Assembly: GCA_963682175.1 (NCBI GenBank) | Contig: OY821772.1 | Location: 18,034,743-18,098,742, forward strand | Direction: 5' to 3' | Length of the DNA stretch: 64,000 nt | Source of the DNA: Triglochin maritima | Taxonomy: Eukaryota > Streptophyta > Magnoliopsida > Alismatales > Juncaginaceae | Shown here: positions 57,171 to 64,000 of the stretch, in pieces | How positions within the stretch are numbered: position 1 is the stretch's first letter | How the letters are laid out: every line of letters starts with the position of its first letter | Position numbers and translations under genes: made by a program | The notes under the pieces: generated by a model | What the model was told of the DNA's origin: nothing | The model's input: the letters and a program-made list of their open reading frames with translations, nothing else | The model's database searches: none

Positions 57171-59310
57171 TTTTGCTAGTCTCAAGCAAAACAAAGAAAG
57201 AGAGAAATGGAAGAACTTAAAGCATACGAAAAACAAGAAATCCTAACTCACTTTCATAGGAATCACGGTTGCACTTAGCATGTGCAACAAGCCGTTAAAC
57301 CTCCTTGTCGCCAAGGAGAAGGATTGTTGTCTCGTGAGGGTTTTCAGAGGATATACCCACAAAATCCAAACATTGATGCAATATTCAATCTAGCAACACG
57401 ACTCGTTGGACCTATTTTTGTCGATCATTGGACACAGTAATTCTATGGTCCGACTCTATATTGGTATTTAGTCCACACACCTAGCCTAATGAACCATTTG
57501 TGCTAGTGAGTTGAGGACTTAAGTGACAAACATGGGCATCCTTAACATCCTCAAGTGATACAAAATGTAAAGTCCATTAAGGTTCTTATTTGCTTTTTTT
57601 TAGAATTATGATTTACACTAGTTGGTGTTTGATTCTCCCAGAGTCAGGTTTCGTGCATCATTGCCTATGAGGACTTACACTATCACGTACACCTTTCCTC
57701 AAATCTCCACATAGGACGATCCCTACCACCCGTGTAATGAGAGTTCGGTCGGTGCATCCCAAGTCAGATGACTCTAAAGCACCAGACACTAAGTCCCCTC
57801 GGACATAATTTCTCAAGTGATAGGAGCCGTGCGGGAAGAGAGAACACCACTTATTTATTATCTACATGGGAACCAAAACCCCTACACTTAAAGTTTCACA
57901 ACAAGATTTTAAGGGTCCCTGACTACGACAAACTTCCCTATACTAACACACACGAATTATTCCACTGATTAGGTTCAGGGTGGTCTTCTTTAATTGTTTG
58001 AGTACTGAAACACTATGATTACTCATCCCCCGAGGGAAGACTGGGGTGCATCCTTACGACTAGATAAGACATCAAGTCGGTGTACTAGATATCTTAATGC
58101 ATCATGTTCAAGTCAATTTTGGGAGCTTCCTTTTACTCTGCCTCTCAATGGTTTCGCACATGCTAAACACACCCAAAACCCATAAAACATTTGTTTGGCA
58201 AACACATGAAGATTTTGAAAGAAATGTCAAAATTTAAACAACTAAGATCATGGCAATGCACCCAAGGATCATGGCAAGCAGATATTACGATATTAAATGC
58301 AGCACACTAACATGACCCTAACAATGCACACAAAAGAAAAGAAAATCAAAGGAAAAAACTTGACTATGTACACACGTAAAACACCCCCCCCCCACTTACT
58401 TCTTGCATTGTCCTCAATGAATGCGAGCATGACACTACATGAATTTACGCATGAAAAGGAAAAGATCTCACCAACGTGAAGCGCAAAGGGAAGTTCATGG
58501 TTATGTTAATGGACATAACCCGAATTCCCCTCAAAACCTGTGAAATACTAAAGAAAGGATCCAAATACGTGAAATAAATGAGGCCCAAATACACAATGGT
58601 TGAGGCCCACACCAATAAATGCTCACTCATGGAGTCTTTTCTTGTTTTTTATTGTTTTTTTCTTTCTTCTTTTTTTTGATTTTTTTAAATATAACTCTGT
58701 ACAAAAATAATTTCTCATCTTCTTTTGTCAAAGGACATCAAATGGGAACCTCAAAAGTGGGTCAATGCACTTGGAATGGGAACATGACACCACGCGGGGC
58801 CAGAATACTCATGTGTGGACCTCTTTCACAAAGAGCACAAGATGAATGGAGAGGTTCATGAATTAGACGCAAAGGTGTCTCATATAAGGATCAAACTGAA
58901 AGACCTTGAACCACTCAAGAGTTTGGGACATAATGTGCAATGGAAGAAGAGTTTCTCCCGTTGCAGATTTGAAGTTATGATCGTCAATCCAAACTCTCCA
59001 ACCAACAAGCTAGTGGGGCGGAACAAGGTCAAGGACCTCATTATGCATGTCCAACTCACCAAGCGAACAGAAAGTGGGTCTCTTACCCAAAGTATCATTT
59101 AAGGCACTCCAAATACCCTCATTAGCGATGTAATTGTTTGATGTCCCATCATTTCCAAGTTGATCAGGAACAATAGTGAGAGACAAACTCTCATCAGGTC
59201 GTATGAAATTATGGGTACTCGGGAGCTCTTGCTCCACCATATTGAAAGGAATGGGTTCTAAAAGTTTTACTTTTATATGTCAATTATTATGAATTGGATG
59301 TGTAAACATT
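57171..59310 (-). other. 3' interior of the Ty3/Gypsy element, non-coding
   Basis: It carries conserved-looking blocks such as GGTGCATCCCAAGTCAGATG (57752) and GCATTGTCCTCAATGAATGC (58406), with a run of ten C at 58384-58393 (G on the minus strand, after AAGTAAGTG). A GAGGACAATGC...GTGGGGG motif is typical of the region after pol in Athila/Tat elements. Frames at 58815-59240 on both strands have no recognised domain. No RT or integrase was found. Confidence 0.55.
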
Positions 59311-61412
59311 TTGTTCCTTGATTATTGAATTCGTTGTTTGGAAGTGTTAAGGAATAGACGTTTGGTCCTTAACTGTAGAACTCTAATAGATAATGGTTTA
59401 CATAAATCAAAAGATATTCACAATCATGTTAATTAAACATGGAACATTAATTACCGAGATAAGATTGTCGTGTTGGTCATCGAGTGTTGTAGCTCTACAA
59501 ATAATTGACGACACGAGTATATAAAAGAGGAAAAATTACTTTTATATATTGAATAGACCTAACAAGTAAAACATTATGGAATTTTGCTTCGTGTCATTAA
59601 TGTTTTACCGTGTCTTGGATCCTAAGATATGAGGCTTATATCTTTTAACTCAAGAAGTGTTTGATTTGATTATTGTCAAAAACTAGCAATGAGTATAGTG
59701 ATAAAGGCAATAGTTTTTTGAACATGACTTGTGCTGGAAAAGATAGCTAGTCAAAGATTATCATTGCCTCTCTTAATTGAGTGATGATATTAGTGGGCCC
59801 CTTGATAAAGTAAAATTAGAATGTGCACAATGTAACTTGAGTTAAGTTACATAGTTATAATTAGCATAAAGAGATCAAGAAATTAATATGATACAAAGGT
59901 GACACATTTGGACTTTGTATATATTCTTAATATCGTGAGGCAAGGGACGGACTAGTGGTGCACTGACATCACTAAATGGATCATGTTTAGTTCGAGTGGA
60001 ACAAGACATCTATGCTAATTGGGTAACTATAATGTGTAGCTAGATACCGCTTATAGTTTGAGATATTAAGTGTTTAATATCGCTACCAATTTGGCTTAGA
60101 TCCTTTTATATGTCACACCACAAAACTGGGAAACAAGAAACTTGATTTTGAGTTCATATAATGTGTCGGGTTTCATAAGAAAATGGACACATGTTGTGAA
60201 TCAATAAAATCAATATGTCACGAAAATTGACATAATTAGAATCATGAATAAATTCATATGAGGTATTATGGGGTGTAATTATTTAATTTTACATAAGATA
60301 ATATATTACATAAGATATGAAATTGCTAAAAACCCCAAAAGATCAAATTTTGTTGGATATAAATCCAAAATTTGACAAAGGCAAAATCAGGGTGAAAATT
60401 GTCCACCGTTTTGGGTTCGGTCGACCGGGTTTGTTGGGAATGGTCGACCGGACAAAGATCGGATAATGCGATTGGTTGACCAAAATTGTCTGGAGTGCCT
60501 GGACAATTGGGATCGGTCAACCGGACATAAATGGTCAACCAAAAGAAAATATCCAGAAGCTGTCTTGGGGATATGACGGTAGACCAAAAGTGACACGGTC
60601 ATCCCAAGAGATTTGCCACGAGAATTTTTGGTGAGTCAACGGTCGACCGGAGAAGAACGTGGTTCGACCGAAATTTTTCAGGGAATTTTTCTTATGAATA
60701 TTCGGTCGACCGTCTAGTTCACGGTCATCCGAACTTGCGTAAAACCGAATGGTTCAGTCGACCGAATGGAAATCTCAGTTAACCGAAAATTTCTGCCTGA
60801 ATTATAAAGAGAATAATTAGATCATGGGTTGGATTAATTCCAGATTTGATCAAACGTTTTTAGGATGCTTATGTGGCAAATTGAGATTAATTTTAGGAGA
60901 GAAAAAGCAAGAGTTCAAGGCGAGAGAATAGTTCTTGATGTGGGTGATTTGGGAGGCTATAAATAGGTCCTCTCACCCTACTTGTTTTATAAGAATTAAT
61001 GCAAAATTCTCTCTCCCTAATCTCTCCGTTAATCACCACGAAAATTCTCTTAATAGTTTTATGTTTTGGAGATTAAAATCTCAGGAGTTTTTAGAGCGGT
61101 TCTTAGAAAGATTCTAAGCTTAATTAGAGATTGATTGACTAGCTCCTTTCTCTCTAATCATGTTTAGAGTATGGTGAACACTTAGAGGCGAATCGGCGAG
61201 CAATTCGACGAGTAACGGAACACCAGATCTTCTAAAAGAAAACCTTTGGGTATGATCATCTCTCCTTTGTTTATTTTAATATGTGTAGGAATGCATGATA
61301 TTAGAATAAACAAATACGTGTACGTAAAATCAATGAAAATATGAAATTGATATTGTATGTTTGTATTAATTTTTTTAAAATATACACATACATATGGACA
61401 CAAAATCCTACA
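59311..61412 (+). repeat. Solo LTR of the Tork-like Copia family
   Basis: About 2.1 kb ending ACAAAATCCTACA. The right two-thirds match the LTR fragment at 40050-41300. It is flanked by ACATT at 59306-59310 and 61413-61417, and starts TTGTTCCTTG, so the exact first base is uncertain by one. It carries a CGGTCGACCG-rich block (60415-60790) that the copy at 40050-41300 lacks at the matching place, and a TATA box near 60957 (GCTATAAATAGG). No interior remains. Confidence 0.75.
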
Positions 61413-61510
61413 ACATTGCCATATTTTGTATGGACTGTTGAGTGGTTTCCATGAACGTAAGGAAAGTTTATTTAAAGGAATCAAGTATGTGGTGTACTAT
61501 GAGTCTCAAG

Positions 61511-61837
61511 TCAGAGCTTGGGAAATTTTGGGGTTCGGTGTTGATGGGCTGAGAATGAGTCCAATGATTCAGAGTAGGGTGTGTGTAGAATTCTGGGTAT
61601 TCGGGAGGAGGATACTGGGGTGGAAATGATGTAAAAGAATTGGAATAAGAATTGTCTCTTCACGAATCCATCCCTCTCAAGTTGTCGCGGATGAGTAAGG
61701 GTCACATACTCAGGCTCTGGGGGAACATAAGGACATTCCCCAAAAACATGATCACTCAACCCACAATAGTCACATGGTACAGCTACAGGAGCTACCGGTG
61801 CACTCATGTCATCTCCCACATGCATGAAAGAGGCCAA
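61511..61837 (-). pseudogene. Ty3/Gypsy gag fragment with CCHC zinc knuckle
   Basis: On the minus strand the frame starts MASFMHVGDD and contains CDYCGLSDHVFGEC at residues 38-51, which fits the Cys-X2-Cys-X4-His-X4-Cys zinc knuckle of Athila/Tat gag proteins (CxxCGxxHxxxxC, with one more residue before His here). The rest of the frame is Pro/Ser-rich. The capsid part upstream and any pol downstream are not readable. It may be part of a longer broken gag. Confidence 0.6.
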
Positions 61838-63177
61838 AGGTTCTTGTAATGTCTTAGTTTGTTGACCAACATATGATCCGCATAACTAGATGGTGGTCTA
61901 GCAGTCGGTACCTCTCTCTTATTACCCTAATTTGAAGACTGCTCAGTTACACAATCAAGATTGTCCCAACCATACAGGGTGTCTGTCGGAGGCATCCCAT
62001 GATGTATGGGTCTGGAGTACCAGGGAGAATAGTCTTGGTCCCAACAATGATATGGATAGTCGCCCATGTAACCATTCATCACGCCAAAGAACTCTCAAGT
62101 TGACCACTCTCACCACCACGAGACCAAACTCGCAAAAAGTGCTCTACTTTACCCTAAAATGCTAACAAAGATTGTAAAGGGGAGGAGACTAAAACGTAGA
62201 AGTAGGTGAGAAGAAGATGAATCAGAGGAGAAGGGAAGAATCCCTAAAGCTAGTGTGGGTAAAGGGTGAGCGTAGAAGCCTAGTCTAGCAAACACGACTC
62301 AAGCAGCATACAGTCACTATAGGTACTTACAGCTAGACGATGGCTAACTACAAGGTCATACAGCCTCAACACGCCTCACCTCCCTACGACGAAGACCACA
62401 AAGCCCAGCAAGTGAGCCAAGATCTGGAGATCTCGTCTCTCCTAATATCGACAAAGTGGGTGACGCCGATGAGGCCATGACGGTCGTGACCGGATCACTC
62501 TCCTAATGCGTCCGAGTCCTAGGGTCAATGCTTACTTGCTTTTAGATTAAGGCTTTACTTGAGTGTTCTTTTTGGGGCTAAGGGAGGGGTGATGAAATCC
62601 CCCACCTTATCTTTGAAGATTATAGGTGATGCCCCTTAAAGATGTTTTTAAATCTTAGGATAGCAAGTAACTCACCATACAAGCATTCGCCTCACTCTTG
62701 TTACAATGCACCTTACTAACTAATGCTAGCTCTAACCATGCATGAATGAGAGAATGGGTGCGCGTACCTCATGCCAGCAATCGACAATGGGAAATTAAAG
62801 CAAATGAAAGACAATGTGCATGCGAGGTCTACAAGTGATGAATGACCTAGATGGCAGTTAGTCTAATCTTTTGCTTCGAGTTTTATAGTCCAAGTTGTCT
62901 TAAAAAGGGGAATTGATTGATCTGGGAGCAAACTACAGGTCACAACATTCAAAATTGAGCTCCCAAACAACTAAATTAAAAAACAAACAACCAGGACAAA
63001 AAATGAAGCAAAATCAGCTCACCAGGCCTCCAGTTGGCGGTCCAAAGGGCTGATCTTTGCTCGAAATTTCTCCTGGTGTGTCCCCTTGATGCTTCAATGT
63101 CCTTTAAATAAAAACAAACTAAAAACAAAAGATTAAACCCACTTGAATCGTCTAAACCAGAGTCTGGACATAACACC
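61838..63177 (-). other. 5' interior/leader of the Ty3/Gypsy element
   Basis: Between primer site and gag fragment. On the minus strand a short frame MASSASPTLSILGE (from about 62475) might be the gag start; it stops after about 38 codons. A degenerate palindrome CCTCCAGTTGGCGG at 63028-63041 resembles the LTR motif. Confidence 0.45.
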
Positions 63178-63194
63178 TCCCCGGCAACGGTGCA
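63178..63194 (-). promoter_or_regulatory. Primer-binding site, tRNA-Asp-like (Ty3/Gypsy)
   Basis: The minus strand reads TGCACCGTTGCCGGGGA nine bases after the LTR end. It differs by one base from the GCGCCGTTGCCGGGGA core typical of Athila/Tat elements. Confidence 0.85.
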
Positions 63195-63203
63195 AAAAAA
63201 ACT

Positions 63204-64000
63204 TGATTGAATGTAAGTTTAACCGCAAGTGCACGACGTCGGTGAAGATGCAACAAGTACGGGTCATGTCCACGTGGAGGTGTGTCGACTCTGGTTTGTT
63301 CGAAGGCAGGTGGGAAAACAGGGGAGGAGAAATTGATTACACTAAACTAGACTAAATTATGCTATGCTACACTTGTATGAAATAACAAAGAAGATGAAAA
63401 CATGAGACTAAGTAAAGCTAAACTAAGTGACTAATAGAAGCAAGGTGGAAATAAGGAATGGAAAACCCCTAAGGGGTGGTGTGTGTACACATGAAATAAG
63501 AGGTGATGAATGCATTCAATAAAGCACAAGTGTAGGTAGTGTTGTTATGCATAAGAAGTACCTCATGACAAGACCTATCATCCAAATCACTAACCTAAGT
63601 GAGTAATATGAGCATGAACAAGTTTGTTATTAAGAACCTAAACAAGCATTGAATGTACCAAAAGATTATGACAGAAACCATCAAGTTAAGTATTCTCTTT
63701 AATTCAAAAAAGCAAACTCACATTTCTCACATACAACAACATATAGCATTCATTCCATACTACATGACATGTAAAAACATCAACTCCACCCCCAAAGAAG
63801 ACAAAATGAAATTAAACTAAGCATGCAAGGATTAAAAGAGAAGACAACATTGAAACAAACCTAGAAAAATTATTTTATTTACATGACTCACATTACAAGT
63901 AACATTCTTCTCCACTTGAGTTTTTCTCCAAGGCTTACTCTAAGTAGAGAGAATGACAGCATGCAATGGGTAAATACAAAGGACAATGAAGAGTTCTATT
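63204..64000 (-). repeat. 5' LTR of the Ty3/Gypsy element (continues past the window)
   Basis: It begins TGATTGAATGTAAGTTTAACC on + and matches 45644-46201 and then the GACTCACATTACAAGTAAC...GAGTTCTATT block of the solo LTRs. The window ends just where the reversed TATA box (CTATTTATA) is expected. Confidence 0.85.

Larger units (their letters stand above)
45644..64000 (-). mobile_element. Large Ty3/Gypsy (Athila/Tat-like) element carrying nested insertions; runs off the window
   Basis: On the minus strand the order is 5' LTR (64000 and beyond down to 63204), primer site (63178-63194), leader and gag remnant (61511-61837), interior, polypurine tract (57153-57170) and 3' LTR (57152-56815 continuing at 46201-45644). 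The primer site resembles the tRNA-Asp-type GCGCCGTTGCCGGGGA used by Athila/Tat-group Ty3 elements. The interior without nested insertions is only about 3.9 kb and no RT, integrase or RNase H was found, so it is probably a non-autonomous or deleted member. It inserted into the end of the Copia pol at 45643. Target duplication cannot be tested because the right end lies outside. Confidence 0.75.

Noticed and set aside
61182..61484. 100-residue minus-strand frame
   Set aside because: It covers the end of the solo LTR and its flank and has no domain.

Overview
The window is nuclear DNA of a flowering plant, most likely a eudicot. It holds plant-type Ty1/Copia and Ty3/Gypsy LTR retrotransposons, hAT and Mutator-like (FAR1, plant mobile domain, Ulp1-like) transposon genes, a tRNA-derived SINE and one split host-type gene with a transit-like N-terminus. 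No tRNA, rRNA, CRISPR or bacterial-type operon was seen. Every protein-coding locus that could be recognised is damaged, so this is a transposon graveyard around one decayed host gene.

Layout. 1-2059: LTR fragments and unassigned sequence. 2060-15524: an old Copia-like element (short LTRs at both ends) used as a landing pad by three later insertions: a 5.3-kb gag-only Copia element (5364-10653, target duplication CTTAT), a solo LTR (11021-12013) and a Ty3-type solo LTR (12670-14231, duplication ATTAT). 16406-17019: a hAT MITE with an 8-bp duplication, lying just past the stop codon of a minus-strand TraB-family gene whose exons run from 24071 down to 17031. 24072-24635: a shared 5' region with ACGT-type motifs. 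24636-29834: a transposon gene cluster, with a plus-strand plant-mobile-domain plus Ulp1-like gene facing a minus-strand FAR1/MULE transposase. Three arrays of one 22-bp minisatellite occupy only the non-coding parts. 30150-33052: a hAT transposase remnant carrying another Ty3-type solo LTR (30350-31749, duplication GACTT) and cut off by a Copia LTR. 33053-38400: chimeric LTR debris. 38400-39720: a second plant-mobile-domain remnant. 40050-45643: a Copia element with an in-frame integrase-to-RT deletion. 45644 to beyond 64000: a large minus-strand Ty3/Gypsy element with a tRNA-Asp-like primer site. A nearly complete Copia element (46202-56814) is nested in its 3' LTR, that Copia element carries a solo LTR (49047-50582), and another solo LTR sits in the Ty3 interior (59311-61412).

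How the parts relate. The insertions give a relative chronology: elements with clean target duplications lie inside older, more eroded ones. The same Ty3-type LTR family occurs at least seven times. Two things go beyond routine transposon annotation: the 22-bp minisatellite that is orientation-matched to transcription in introns of two convergent transposon genes, and two palindromic motifs in LTR promoters (ACCGCCAATTGGCGGT at fixed distance from the TATA box, and clustered CGGTCGACCG sites in several Copia LTR types).
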